Assembly: GCA_964638715.1 (NCBI GenBank) | Contig: CAZWZF010000049.1 | Location: 1 to 37,061, forward strand | Source of the DNA: JBAXQQ01 sp037131695 | GTDB taxonomy: Bacteria > Armatimonadota > Hebobacteria > CAIYQO01 | Direction of reading: 5' to 3' | DNA length: 37,061 nt | In this document: positions 1 to 12,230 of the stretch, in pieces | How positions within the stretch are numbered: position 1 is the stretch's first letter | How the letters are laid out: every line of letters begins with the position of its first letter | Program-made: the position numbers and the translations under genes | The notes under the pieces: model-generated | What the model was told of the DNA's origin: nothing | What the model saw: the letters and a program-made list of their open reading frames with translations, nothing else | Databases searched by the model: none

Positions 1-300
1 TTTGTTAGAAACAACGGCATTGTTATGTGACATTATTTCCAGCCGCAGCGCGGCGACATGTTAATAGCATATAATATGAAAATTATATTTAGCTGCAGCG
101 CAGCTACACCGATTACCTTTTCCAATTTATTTGGGTTAGGTTATGCGTAAAACGTTTTTAATGTTAACGGTGTCATGTTAAATGATGTGGAGTATAAAAT
201 GACCCGGGAATCTAAATCAATAGCAAATAAGGGTGTAACCATTCGCGATATTGCTTACCGTTGCGGGTTGTTGGGTATTGCCACTGTATCGAAGGCGCTG
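1..300 (+). repeat. Duplicated lacI upstream region and 5' end (copy 1)
   Basis: Bases 1-300 align almost without gaps to 7703-8000, at a constant offset of 7702 until a 3-base insertion inside the helix-turn-helix codons. The copied part includes two GC-palindrome repeats (41-68 and 91-108), the 10-base palindrome AAAACGTTTT (149-158), the ribosome binding site and the first ~33 codons of the regulator. Similarity stops abruptly near 300. The window starts exactly at the loop of a large inverted repeat seen in the other copy, so the duplication may extend to the left. Confidence 0.9.
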
Positions 301-430
301 GCGGTGTGTGGCGACACATGGAGAGGCACCGCCGGTCCAAGCGGAGGCTCACCCCGGTTGGCCGCCAGACCGCGCATACCCTGACTATAGCCTACGCGCG
401 CAGCTGTCGACTTCAAAAAAAATCATCCGA
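199..430 (+). pseudogene. Broken LacI-family regulator, apparently chimeric
   Basis: The ATG at 199 corresponds to the start of the intact lacI at 7901 and the first ~32 codons are close to it (MTRESKSIANKGVTIRDIA...). A 3-base insertion adds a second Leu in the recognition region (RCGLLGIATVS instead of RCGLGIATVS). From about 290 the sequence no longer follows the intact gene: SKALA is typical of other LacI proteins, and the base composition becomes GC-rich. The frame stops at 382-384. Another frame across ~374-421 reads PDYSLRAQLSTSKK, which resembles the hinge region of LacI proteins, so a frameshift within a second lacI-like segment is likely. No effector-binding domain remains. The duplication is certain; the chimera is inference. 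Confidence 0.7.
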
Positions 431-764
431 GCTCAATATTGTCCGTTTGGCGTTGGCAATAAGGTCATCTCATGTTACTCTTATAGCATGGATCGGCTGT
501 ACTTTTCGCTGTACCCAAATAACAGACCAAAATCGGCATTTATTTTCCTCTAATAAAAATTCTCTTACGCCACACTGCTAATCAAAAATTGTAATTTATC
601 TATCAAATTGGGCTGTTTTGGACATTTTCAATGGAGAAAAAAATATGCGGCGAGGGAGACAAGAAACGCCACTCTGAGTAGGTCATAACGGTGTCGGGGA
701 CAAGCTACGTCATTCGCCGTTGTGTTAGGCGCATCAAGCAGTCTGCCCCCGCGGGTACCGTGAG
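431..764. other. Intergenic region without a recognised gene
   Basis: This lies between the broken lacI and the 3' end of the first prepilin cluster. I see no coding sequence with a ribosome binding site and recognisable product, no clear terminator and no member of the repeat families found elsewhere. Composition shifts from AT-rich (to about 640) to GC-rich (650-764). It could be decayed remains of the lacI-like gene. Confidence 0.5.
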
Positions 765-1880
765 TTAATTAATGATCCAGCCATCAATATACGCCATTGT
801 CACACCATTTGTGCCACCGTCGAGGGCGAAACAGTATTTGGAGGTGGTGCAGGTTGCGCTGACATTGAAATCCGTGAGCAGGTTCAACGTGACGAGTGTC
901 CACACTCCCTGCGGTAATTGCGCCAGCGTTTTCGTCACCTGGGTGCTCCCCCAGCGTAGTTGCGCGCCGAGGGGGCCGAGTCCGACGCCTTTCCATCCGG
1001 TGGACGGATTGGGCGACTGGGGATTCAGGTAAAACGTCAGCGTGGCGTTGCTGTTCGTGCCGGGGGGGATATAATACCAGCAATACATATTTTTTCCTGC
1101 CGTCAGCGTTGGCGAAGTCGTCCACTCGAGATGGTCGTTCTGCACCACTTTTAACTCATAGTTTCCCGTGGCGGGCCAGACGCCCCCGGAGAGCAGGCCA
1201 AGTTGAGAATTCGTGCCGGCGACCGTCGATATAACCGTGCCATCATCCCAGAGCAGCGTGCTGCAATTCGTCGCGGTATACGCGGCGGGCGGCGTCGGTC
1301 CGGAGGAGTAGAAGGCATTTTCGACGACCGCCGCACTGTTAGCCATCGCGACGTGCCCGTCGATATAACTGATGATACAGCCCTTGGAATGCCGTGTCTC
1401 ATCGAGCACCTCACTGGGCTGATGCCCGGTCATCATATTGGAACCGAACGCGCCACCCCAGTTGCCCGGCACCACATTATACAGACCGTCGCAGGTCATC
1501 ATGGCGGCGGTGGGATCGTTAATCGTCCCGATAGCCTTGCTACTGAGGTGGTACGGCACGCTTTCGCTGCCGCCTCCGTTATAAAAATAGGCGTTCGGTG
1601 TCGATTTGCCCAGGGTCGGGCACATCAGTACGTCGGCATCGATCTTTGTGGCGCTCCAGACCTCAGAAGACGTCGGCAGCGTCTCTTCATGATCCTGGGC
1701 GAACATGAGAATCGCCGCGGCGATTTGCCGCTGGTTGCTGGAACAGGTGGATTGCCGCGCCTTTTCCCGTGCGCGCGCGAAGACGGGGAAGAGAATGGCC
1801 GCCAGCACCGCGATGATCGAAATGACGACGAGTAACTCTATTAAAGTAAACCCCTTATAAGTTCGGTTGTTATCAAGCAT
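765..1880 (-). CDS. Prepilin-like H-X9-DG protein, C-terminal type A (last gene of cluster 1)
   Basis: 371 residues. After a short leader the prepilin peptidase signal is KGFTLIELL, with cleavage expected between G and F and the Glu at mature position 5, followed by one hydrophobic helix. The N-terminal half carries the arginine-rich stretch FPVFARAREKARQ, a Cys pair (STCSSNQRQ and VLMCPTLGK) and the H-X9-DG motif (RHSKGCIISYIDGHVA, near residue 165). Proteins of this type sit in the inner membrane or in pseudopilus-like fibres and are known in very high copy number in some phyla; their roles are mostly undefined. Residues ~190-371 form a beta-rich module ending in YIDGWIIN, closely paralogous to that of the neighbouring gene at 1906. 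The start at 1880 is supported by GGAGG 8 bases upstream. The gene lies 25 bases behind its upstream neighbour, so cotranscription is likely. The C-terminal module looks like a ligand-binding or adhesin domain, but I cannot name a family. Confidence 0.9.
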   Translation of the reverse strand: MLDNNRTYKGFTLIELLVVISIIAVLAAILFPVFARAREKARQSTCSSNQRQIAAAILMFAQDHEETLPTSSEVWSATKIDADVLMCPTLGKSTPNAYFYNGGGSESVPYHLSSKAIGTINDPTAAMMTCDGLYNVVPGNWGGAFGSNMMTGHQPSEVLDETRHSKGCIISYIDGHVAMANSAAVVENAFYSSGPTPPAAYTATNCSTLLWDDGTVISTVAGTNSQLGLLSGGVWPATGNYELKVVQNDHLEWTTSPTLTAGKNMYCWYYIPPGTNSNATLTFYLNPQSPNPSTGWKGVGLGPLGAQLRWGSTQVTKTLAQLPQGVWTLVTLNLLTDFNVSATCTTSKYCFALDGGTNGVTMAYIDGWIIN

Positions 1881-1905
1881 ATGAGTCGCCTCCTCTGGTT
1901 GACGC

Positions 1906-3009
1906 TTATTTTACCACCCAGCCATCGATATAGATGGTCGTGGTGCCGTTGGTGCCGCCGTCGACGGCAAAACAGTATTTCCCCGAGTTGCAGCTTTGCG
2001 TGACCAGGTAGTCCGTGGTCAGACCGAGTTGAATCTGCGTCCAGGTGCCTTGCGGCAGGGTGGCCGTGCTCTTATTCAACGTCGTGCTGCTCCATCGTGC
2101 TTTCGCACCGGCTGGTCCATACCCGACGGCCTTCCATCCGGTGGATGGGTTCGGCGCGCTGGGGTTCAAATACCAGGTAAGCGTGGTGCTGGTGTGTGAA
2201 CCTACCGGGACATAGTACCAGCAGGACATGGTTTTCCCCGGCGTCAGCGTTGGACTGACATTCCATTCGAGATGGCTGCCGTCCTGCACCACCTTCATCG
2301 CATACTTGCCGGTGATGGGCATGATTCCACCGGTGGTCAGATTGATCTGCGAGCTGCTGCCTTGGGTACCCAGCGGGACATTATCATCCCACAGGAGCGT
2401 GTTGCAGTTGGACAGGGTATACACCGGCAGCAGAATGCCTGCACTATAGAAGACAGTCTCGGTGTTGACAATGGAGTTGGAGGTCGCCACGTGCCCGTCG
2501 ACATAACTGATGATGCAGTTATTGGAATGCCGTTTCTCATCGAGTAACTCGTTCGGCTGATGTCCACTCAACTGGGTCGATCCCTCCGTGCCTTCCCATC
2601 CGCCGGGCACGACATTCGCCAGTCCATCGCAGGTCAGCATCACCCCGGTGGGATCGGCGATGAGTCCAATCGCCTTGCCGCTGAGGTGAAACGGATCGCT
2701 GTTGGAGCCCCCCGCGTTATAAAAGTAGGCGTTGGGGGTGGATTTCCCTTTCGTGGGGCAAACCAGGACGCCAGCATCGATCTTGGTGGCGCTCCAGACC
2801 TCAGAAGACGTCGGCAGCAGCTCATCATGGTCCTGGGCGAACATGAGGATCGCCGCGGCAATCTGCCGCTGGTTACTTGTACATGTCGTCTGTCGCGCCT
2901 TCTCCCGTGCCCGTGCAAATACCGGGAACAATATTGCGGCGAGGATGGCAATAATGGCTATCACGACCAGTAATTCGATGAGCGTGAAACCTTTTTTATT
3001 GGTTTTCAT
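1906..3009 (-). CDS. Prepilin-like H-X9-DG protein, C-terminal type A paralogue
   Basis: 367 residues, start MKTNKKGFTLIELL, with a strong AAAGGAGG site upstream. The Cys pair (TTCTSNQRQ, VLVCPTKGK) and RHSNNCIISYVDGHVA are present. The C-terminal ~180 residues parallel those of the 765-1880 product across their whole length, including SPNPSTGWK, a repeated KYCFA(L/V)DGGTNG and a terminal YIDGWVVK, so the two genes are a tandem duplication. It sits 17 bases behind the stop codon of a relic LamG fragment (3027-3152), the same spacing as between the intact LamG gene (stop at 4913) and the gene that follows it. Role unknown; a carbohydrate- or surface-binding module presented on a pilin-like stalk is my inference. 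Confidence 0.9.
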   Translation of the reverse strand: MKTNKKGFTLIELLVVIAIIAILAAILFPVFARAREKARQTTCTSNQRQIAAAILMFAQDHDELLPTSSEVWSATKIDAGVLVCPTKGKSTPNAYFYNAGGSNSDPFHLSGKAIGLIADPTGVMLTCDGLANVVPGGWEGTEGSTQLSGHQPNELLDEKRHSNNCIISYVDGHVATSNSIVNTETVFYSAGILLPVYTLSNCNTLLWDDNVPLGTQGSSSQINLTTGGIMPITGKYAMKVVQDGSHLEWNVSPTLTPGKTMSCWYYVPVGSHTSTTLTWYLNPSAPNPSTGWKAVGYGPAGAKARWSSTTLNKSTATLPQGTWTQIQLGLTTDYLVTQSCNSGKYCFAVDGGTNGTTTIYIDGWVVK

Positions 3010-3026
3010 GGATTTCCTCCTTTATT

Positions 3027-3152
3027 TTATGGAATATTATATTTTGTTTTGTAATATTGATTCAGACTGGTTAACTCGGTAGATGAGAGAGCTTTGGTCC
3101 ATAAAGCGACTTCGGCTATTTCGCCATCGATGCTACCCAGACTGAATCCGGT
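3027..3152 (-). pseudogene. In-frame relic of a LamG-type prepilin C-terminus behind the stop of the 580-residue gene
   Basis: Directly after the TAG at 3153-3155, and in the same frame, 41 codons read TGFSLGSIDGEIAEVALWTK... to ...KTKYNIP and end in TAA at 3027-3029. Thirty-eight of the 41 residues equal the C-terminus of the LamG-type protein at 4913-6079. There the matching stretch reads TTPGTWTGFGLG; here it reads TTP-stop-TGFSLG. The simplest reading is loss of two codons plus a Trp codon TGG changed to TAG. The fragment has no start of its own, so it would be translated only by readthrough. Confidence 0.9.
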
Positions 3153-4895
<1,743 letters not shown>

Positions 4896-4912
4896 AGGTT
4901 TTCTCCTTTAAC

Positions 4913-6079
<1,167 letters not shown>

Positions 6080-6113
6080 GGTGTTGCTCCTTTTTGGAAT
6101 AAGTAATGCTGTG

Positions 6114-7325
<1,212 letters not shown>

Positions 7326-7383
7326 GGATTTTCTCCTTTTTTTGAATAGGTTTAGAAATGTTTACTGTGGAAACAATACTTTT

Positions 7384-7440
7384 GGAAACGCATCCGTTAT
7401 GTTGTTTTATATTATACAATAAATTTTCAAGATTTTAATA
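7384..7440 (-). promoter_or_regulatory. Candidate operator and promoter of prepilin cluster 1
   Basis: GGAAACGCATCC (7384-7395) matches GGAACCGCTTCC, the operator core in front of the propeller gene, at 10 of 12 positions. On the minus strand a perfect -10 TATAAT (plus 7411-7416) lies 15 bases upstream of it; a -35 is weak (ATTAAA at 7434-7439, 17-base spacer). This places the operator just downstream of the start site, as at 12041. It is 58 bases before the first ATG of the cluster. Confidence 0.5.
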
Positions 7441-7511
7441 GACTTTTACCAAATATTTAAGAAAACAGATATAAAATGTGTCTATATTTTATAGTTTTGC
7501 ATTTATAATAA

Positions 7512-7540
7512 TTGACAATAAGCAAGTAAACCGGTATATT
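7512..7540 (+). promoter_or_regulatory. Sigma70-type promoter, plus strand
   Basis: TTGACA (7512-7517), a 17-base spacer and TATATT (7535-7540). The palindrome ACCGGT overlaps the spacer/-10 border. A transcript from here would run through the large inverted repeat into lacI with a leader of about 350 bases, or could be an untranslated RNA. The motif is good; its use is unproven. Confidence 0.45.
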
Positions 7541-7562
7541 AGAAATGTATAATTTTAGTCAG

Positions 7563-7586
7563 TTAGCAACTAAATTAGCAACTAAA
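7563..7586. repeat. Perfect 12-base tandem repeat
   Basis: TTAGCAACTAAA occurs twice in direct succession (7563-7574 and 7575-7586). No function is evident. Confidence 0.85.
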
Positions 7587-7630
7587 TCCGAACAAAACAA
7601 GTCATTATTTTATTGACATATTTTCTGAAG

Positions 7631-7808
7631 TGTCGCAGCTCTGCAGCTTTAATTTCTTAAGTACAATGCAATGCTATTAATATATCGCCGCGCTGCGGCT
7701 GGTTTGTTAGAAACAACGGCATTGTTATGTGACATTATTTCCAGCCGCAGCGCGGCGATACGTTAATAGTATAAAATATGAAAACGATATTTAGCTGCAG
7801 CGCAGCGA
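7631..7808. repeat. Large inverted repeat of four GC-palindrome elements upstream of lacI
   Basis: Two element types are arranged as mirror images: minus-oriented copies at 7631-7650 and 7673-7702, plus-oriented copies at 7741-7770 and 7791-7808. The inner pair has the core CAGCCGCAGCGCGGCGAT followed by an ATGTTAATAG-like tail; the outer pair has AGCTGCAGCGCAGCGACA. The arms enclose a loop of about 38 bases. The plus-oriented half is the part duplicated at 39-108. Confidence 0.8.
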
Positions 7809-7820
7809 CACCGATTACCT

Positions 7821-7883
7821 TTTCCAATTTATTTGGGTAATGTTATACATAAAACGTTTTTAATGTTAACGGTGTCATGTTAA
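7821..7883 (+). promoter_or_regulatory. lacI-proximal promoter with candidate auto-operators
   Basis: A weak -35 (TTTCCA, 7821-7826) and a -10 TATACA (7844-7849, 17-base spacer) are followed at once by the perfect palindrome AAAACGTTTT (7851-7860), which is CG-centred like LacI-family operators. A second inverted repeat, TTAAC and GTTAA with an 8-base centre (7866-7883), lies just before the ribosome binding site. Both are conserved in the copy at 149-181, so they predate the duplication. Confidence 0.4.
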
Positions 7884-7900
7884 ATGATATGGAGAATACA

Positions 7901-9061
7901 ATGACCCAGGAATCGAAATCGATAGAAAATAAGGGTGTAACCATTCGCGATATTGCCGACCGGTGCGGGTTGGGTATTGCCACTGTCTCGCGGGCATTGA
8001 ATGATAAAGGGCAGGTAACCCCGAAAACGGCGGCGAAGGTGCGCAAGGTTGCCGCTGAACTGGGTTACATCTCAACAACTAATGATGCTGCCCGACGATT
8101 GGTAAGCAAGCGTTATGGTCAGCAATTAAAAAGCCGTCTGGTTGCAGTTATGTTCCCGCCTTCATTCCAACTTGCTACATATTTTTACATGATGTACCAG
8201 GGGATTCTTGATGTTATGCAGGCAGAAAGATACTCTGTTTTGACTATCCCTATCCCTTTTCCGGCGAATAATGTAACAAACGATGACGCGGTGCGGGAAT
8301 TATCGCGCCATGATGTAGATGGTATAATCATTCCGCTTGGGCAAGAATCCGGCAAGTTTATAAAACATCTGCAAAAAACACCAGGAATGGCGGCTAAACC
8401 GATAATGACTATAGTTTATGAAACTGATGACTGTTTAGGAGTAATTCCTGATGAATTTCAAGGCGGTTATCTGGCTGCGGAGCATTTGATAAAGCTGGGT
8501 CACCGCCATATAATACAATTCACCCATCCGGGTGGCAGTGACGGTGTTTATTACCCGTCAAATCGCATTGCCGGCGTTGTCCATGCTCTTGAATCACATG
8601 GTATAAATCCATCAACGAACCTAACATATATGTCTACACCGCTCCTTTGGTATCATCCAATATATACAGGGGAAACAGAAGAAAAACAGCAGGAATTAAT
8701 TCATCATGATCAATATATGCAGAGTCAACTTTTAAAACTGCTAAAAGAAAAAAAAGAGATTACTGGGATATTAGCCATTAATGACGCCAATGCCATTCGC
8801 GTTCGCTATCTGTTGAAAGAAATAGGATTGCAGGTTCCTGACGATATAAGCATTGTCGGCTGCGATGATGTAGATGCCATGCTTGATGACCAGGGACGCA
8901 ATATGCTCACCACCATCCAGATGCCGTTACGCGCCATGGGACAGGAAGCCGCCCGGCGTATCCTGGCAAAAATTAATGATATGCCGATTGAGCCGGAAGT
9001 TTTAGTGCTGCCACCTACTCTGGCAATTCGTGGGTCAACTGCGGAAATGCGGGAGCGATAG
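7901..9061 (+). CDS. LacI-family transcriptional regulator
   Basis: 386 residues, the usual length for the family. Residues ~13-34 (VTIRDIADRCGLGIATVSRALN) are the helix-turn-helix, followed by VTPKTAAKVRKVAAELGY as the third helix. From ~70 onward comes a periplasmic-binding-protein-like effector domain: DVDGIIIPLG, GGYLAAEHLIKLGHRHI, ITGILAINDANAIRVRYLLKEIGLQVPDDISIVGCDD, and a terminal PEVLVLPPTLAIRGSTA. I chose the ATG at 7901 because GGAG lies six bases before it; an in-frame ATG at 7877 has no such site and lies inside a palindrome. Members bind CG-centred palindromes and release them when a sugar binds. Candidate sites near 7384, 12041 and 18476 suggest it controls prepilin cluster 1 and the operons to its right. 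The effector is unknown. Confidence 0.95.
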   Translation: MTQESKSIENKGVTIRDIADRCGLGIATVSRALNDKGQVTPKTAAKVRKVAAELGYISTTNDAARRLVSKRYGQQLKSRLVAVMFPPSFQLATYFYMMYQGILDVMQAERYSVLTIPIPFPANNVTNDDAVRELSRHDVDGIIIPLGQESGKFIKHLQKTPGMAAKPIMTIVYETDDCLGVIPDEFQGGYLAAEHLIKLGHRHIIQFTHPGGSDGVYYPSNRIAGVVHALESHGINPSTNLTYMSTPLLWYHPIYTGETEEKQQELIHHDQYMQSQLLKLLKEKKEITGILAINDANAIRVRYLLKEIGLQVPDDISIVGCDDVDAMLDDQGRNMLTTIQMPLRAMGQEAARRILAKINDMPIEPEVLVLPPTLAIRGSTAEMRER

Positions 9062-9064
9062 ATA

Positions 9065-9144
9065 ATTCACCGCGAAGGAACACAGGAACACAAAAGAAAA
9101 GTTTTAGAAATCTCTTTGCGTTTCTTGTGTATCTTCGCGTGAAT
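9065..9144. terminator. Long hairpin between convergent lacI and propeller genes
   Basis: ATTCACCGCGAAG... (9065-9091) pairs imperfectly with ...CTTCGCGTGAAT (9115-9144). It fills the 86 bases between two converging genes, a position expected for a bidirectional terminator. It lacks a clear T-run, and its sequence resembles a widespread intergenic repeat, so it may be a repeat rather than a true terminator. Confidence 0.45.
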
Positions 9145-9147
9145 GAA

Positions 9148-12015
9148 TTATTTCGTTTTTTCTGCCGGTTTTGTCGGATAAAGCTGGGTTATCGGGATAC
9201 TCTCCATCATGCCAGGCATAGTTCCGCGCGGGGTGGCCCACATCAGGTGGATGCCATGGTTTACCGATGGATGGGTCCAAGACGGGTTGTAATATATTTC
9301 AATCGGATAACGTTTTCCAGCTTCCATATATAATTCGTCATTGGTATTATTGCCGCGGATATGACTGAAGTCATGTCCGGCTATGCTCCATTTTTGATAA
9401 GGCATACATGGCAGCGAGAAGGTGTGCCATCCGGTGTATAATGCCTCAATTTCGCCGGTTACCACAACGCAATTGCCATTATACAGACGCAATCCGTCTG
9501 GTCCGGTGCCGGTTCCCCATGATTCCTCGCCAGTGGTCACACGTTTTAATTTCGGCTCTTTTTCATTTGGCGCGAATGCTTCCAGCCACAGACCGGTGCC
9601 GGTACCTGGCGCGATTTCTGTCATTATTGGCGCAACTGGTTTGGATGCGGCAGTAAGTTTGAATGTGCCATTGCTGCGAATCCAGCCATCCCATCCTATC
9701 ACCACGCCAATACGGATGTCGTTGATTCCCTGCCAGTATAGCAGCACTTCCCCTGTTTTCGGGTCGGTGCGAATGACGGTTCCGAGTGATTCGCCACCGG
9801 AACCGTAACGCCAGGTGGGGCATACCTTTCGATCTATTTCATCCATTAATCCGCCTACCCACAGACCATCGCGATCCCAGACATAAGATGTCAACGGACG
9901 CGGGCCTTCTTCAAAATCGTTGAGTACCACGCAGTTGTGGGTGAGTCCGGCAATGCGGCGGAAACAACCGATGTCGCCGGGAGACAGGAAAGATTGCGGA
10001 GTGCCGATGGTACGACCGCCGGTTATCCAGCGTTGGTTTCCTTGCGCGTCAAACGCGACAAGGAAGGAATCTTTTGATGTGCCCCAGTTAGACATATTGG
10101 CATTATAGGCCGCGTACCATTCGCCGGTTTTGGGGTCGGTGGCATAATAGCTGCCCCAGCGTCCTTCAATATTTTTGGCTCGTTCCGGTGTTTTCAGGAA
10201 AGGTTTTCCTACCGGATAATCTGCAAGAAGCGGTGCCCCGGCTTTATTCCATCCGGTAATAGCCCAGCGCATACCGCTGGCGATAATACCGCCATCATAC
10301 CACATCGGCAATCCTGTCCAGGGACCGCCTTGCTTATAAAAAGTCACTTCCTCGCGTTGCGGTTTGCCATCGCCGTTGGCATCAGTCCAGATATATGACT
10401 GGTCGCCAGCGGCTGCCCATTCTTTTATTATCGACGGCATGGTACTGAAATAGTGGCGCATTTGCGGATGAGCCGTCATTACCGGGATAAGCTGGTCTGT
10501 TTTATCATCAACTTTTAATACAACGCGGGTCTGGTCACCCACCAGGTATAATGTTCCATCGTGACGAATGGCACGATATAAAAGCGCATTAGCATGCCCC
10601 GGCACCAGTCCATCCGCCAGCCCTTCAGTATGGTGAATGCTGCGCACTTTCCAGGTTTTATTTTTATAATCCACTTCCAGGCGCATCATCCATCCCCAGT
10701 GGCTGGGCATAAATACGGTTGACGGATTTTCCGGGTCTACCGCTATCCACGGCGACCACACCTGTCCGCCATACCATTCCTGGATAATCTTGCCTTTCGC
10801 GTCAAATTTCCCAACTCTTCGCGGGGCGCAATTTAGTTCGGCGACAAGGAAACCACCGTCTGGTGCGGCACTTAAATCATTTACGTCAAAATAACTTTCT
10901 TGGGCAGTTTTGTCATATTTTCCATCTTTGCGTCCGCCTTTGATTCCGTAGGCGGCAATTAATTTCCCGTCTGGCGACAGACGCACAATCTGTTTCAGTT
11001 CGCTGCCTTCACTTACCAGTAAATCGCCATTTTTGGCAACAGCGATTTTGCCCGGTGAAATCAAGTCGCGGGCAATTACTGCCTGCTCTTTTCCGGTTCG
11101 GTCTACTTTAATGACAGTGTTTCCGCATATTGCGTAGGTAGTGCTGTCCGCGGTAATCGCAACTGCAGTCGGTTTGTCCAAGCCGGTAACTTCCGCAATC
11201 AGTGCCCCACTTGTCGGGTTCAGCCAGCGTATAATTCCGCGTGCTGGGAAACATACAACAGCTTCTTTGTCATTAGCAGCAAAATCTGCGGTAAAACGTG
11301 TCGTGTCTGGTTTATCTTTTGGCTCATCTGCCGCCGCCGGCAATGAGCATGTCCATGGACCCAGCCATTTGCCATCCGCAGCCTGATAGTTCCAGATATC
11401 ATGATTATTTGCTAATATCAGAAGCCGGTCGCCGGAAATTGCCATGGCTGCGGCACCGGTCCAAGCTACTGGCTGCAGTGCCGACCAGAAACGCTTTTTG
11501 CCATCCGGTGACAGTTTTATCAGGTAGTTTTCAACATTTTCTGTGCAACTGGCTCCGATGTATACTCCAGTGTCATCAGCGCACACCGCCGCCGGTCCAC
11601 CGTGGCAGCCAGGGGCAATTTCGCGATATTGTTCCCTTGTTACATCCAGCGCAGGGTCAGGATAATTGGTACCGGCAGTAAGCAGGAATTTCGTTTGCAG
11701 TTTCCCCGGCATCCCCAACATTTTCCATGAGTATTGTCCTGCTGGCAACGGCTGGCCATCCTGCCCGCGACCGTCCCAAATCTCTTTTTGTGTCCCGGCT
11801 TTTCGCGGCGCGCCATTCATCAATTGGCGGACAATCTGTCCTTTTTCGTCATAGATATTAATTGATACCCGCATTGCTTTCTTCAATTGATAAGAAATCT
11901 CCGCACCTTCCGGCAATGGAGCGATGGCAGAATCAGCAAAACATGCGAAACCGGCACTTGCTAAAATAAATATGAAAATAAAAGTTTTTAGTAGTGATTG
12001 AGAAGTAGATAACAT
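9148..12015 (-). CDS. Secreted protein: FlgD-like Ig domain, beta-propeller, PA14-like C-terminus
   Basis: 955 residues. A signal peptide covers ~1-27 (basic/polar start, FIFIFILASAGFACFA). Residues ~40-105 resemble a FlgD-type Ig-like domain (IYDEKGQIVRQL, WDGRGQDGQPLPAGQYSW). The middle is a long NHL/SMP-30-like propeller with repeats such as IKLSPDGK, IVRLSPDGKLIAAYG and GKFDAKGKIIQEW. An EF-hand/dockerin-like loop DANGDGKPQREE lies near 545. Residues ~845-945 have PA14 features (YTGWHTFSLPC, EAGKRYPIEIYYNPSW, HGIHLMWATP), typical of a carbohydrate-binding module. I chose the ATG at 12015 because AAGGA lies 7 bases upstream; the ATG at 12033 lacks a site and would abut the operator. The protein probably acts outside the cytoplasm on polysaccharide or glycoconjugate. 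No catalytic residues can be assigned. Confidence 0.9.
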   Translation of the reverse strand: MLSTSQSLLKTFIFIFILASAGFACFADSAIAPLPEGAEISYQLKKAMRVSINIYDEKGQIVRQLMNGAPRKAGTQKEIWDGRGQDGQPLPAGQYSWKMLGMPGKLQTKFLLTAGTNYPDPALDVTREQYREIAPGCHGGPAAVCADDTGVYIGASCTENVENYLIKLSPDGKKRFWSALQPVAWTGAAAMAISGDRLLILANNHDIWNYQAADGKWLGPWTCSLPAAADEPKDKPDTTRFTADFAANDKEAVVCFPARGIIRWLNPTSGALIAEVTGLDKPTAVAITADSTTYAICGNTVIKVDRTGKEQAVIARDLISPGKIAVAKNGDLLVSEGSELKQIVRLSPDGKLIAAYGIKGGRKDGKYDKTAQESYFDVNDLSAAPDGGFLVAELNCAPRRVGKFDAKGKIIQEWYGGQVWSPWIAVDPENPSTVFMPSHWGWMMRLEVDYKNKTWKVRSIHHTEGLADGLVPGHANALLYRAIRHDGTLYLVGDQTRVVLKVDDKTDQLIPVMTAHPQMRHYFSTMPSIIKEWAAAGDQSYIWTDANGDGKPQREEVTFYKQGGPWTGLPMWYDGGIIASGMRWAITGWNKAGAPLLADYPVGKPFLKTPERAKNIEGRWGSYYATDPKTGEWYAAYNANMSNWGTSKDSFLVAFDAQGNQRWITGGRTIGTPQSFLSPGDIGCFRRIAGLTHNCVVLNDFEEGPRPLTSYVWDRDGLWVGGLMDEIDRKVCPTWRYGSGGESLGTVIRTDPKTGEVLLYWQGINDIRIGVVIGWDGWIRSNGTFKLTAASKPVAPIMTEIAPGTGTGLWLEAFAPNEKEPKLKRVTTGEESWGTGTGPDGLRLYNGNCVVVTGEIEALYTGWHTFSLPCMPYQKWSIAGHDFSHIRGNNTNDELYMEAGKRYPIEIYYNPSWTHPSVNHGIHLMWATPRGTMPGMMESIPITQLYPTKPAEKTK

Positions 12016-12040
12016 ATAATGATCCTTAAGCATATTACAT

Positions 12041-12056
12041 TCGGAACCGCTTCCGA
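12041..12056. promoter_or_regulatory. LacI-type operator of the propeller gene
   Basis: TCGGAACCGCTTCCGA has perfect 6-base arms (TCGGAA/TTCCGA) around CCGC. It lies between the candidate promoter at 12069-12098 and the start codon at 12015. Its core GGAACCGCT is shared exactly with the site at 18481-18489 and nearly with 7384-7395. Confidence 0.7.
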
Positions 12057-12068
12057 GTAAACCACATA

Positions 12069-12098
12069 ATTATATTCCTTTTGCAGGTGAAATATCAA
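12069..12098 (-). promoter_or_regulatory. Candidate promoter of the propeller gene
   Basis: On the minus strand: -35 TTGATA (plus 12093-12098), 18-base spacer, perfect -10 TATAAT (plus 12069-12074). The operator at 12041-12056 would cover about +6 to +21, a classic repressing position. Confidence 0.55.
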
Positions 12099-12150
12099 TG
12101 GGAAACTTTATAATTGTCACAGTTTACCCTTAATAAGCTATTTTATTTTA

Positions 12151-12198
12151 CATCAATTAATAGGATTTAGAAGATAGGATAAATCCTGTTAATCGATG
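12151..12198. repeat. Hairpin repeat between URO-D and propeller genes
   Basis: An 18-base arm at 12151-12168 (CATCAATTAATAGGATTT) pairs with 12181-12198; the two differences from perfect complementarity are G-T type on one strand. The loop is 12 bases. It lies 33 bases after the stop of the gene at 12231 and may end that transcript, although no T-run follows. Confidence 0.6.
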
Positions 12199-12230
12199 TG
12201 AAAATAACGCGCACAGACGGGCCGCCTGTT

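Larger units (their letters stand above)
7326..7900. other. Divergent control region between prepilin cluster 1 and lacI
   Basis: This 575-base gene-free stretch is AT-rich. From left to right it holds a candidate operator and promoter for the minus-strand prepilin cluster (7384-7440), a good plus-strand promoter (7512-7540), a perfect 12-base tandem repeat (7563-7586), a large inverted repeat made of four GC-palindrome elements (7631-7808) and the lacI-proximal promoter/operator zone (7821-7883). No small gene could be supported. Confidence 0.7.

Noticed and set aside
575..720. A small gene starting at ATG 644 after GGAGAAAAAAAT
   Set aside because: The frame is very short, has no recognisable product and lies in a region of decayed sequence.
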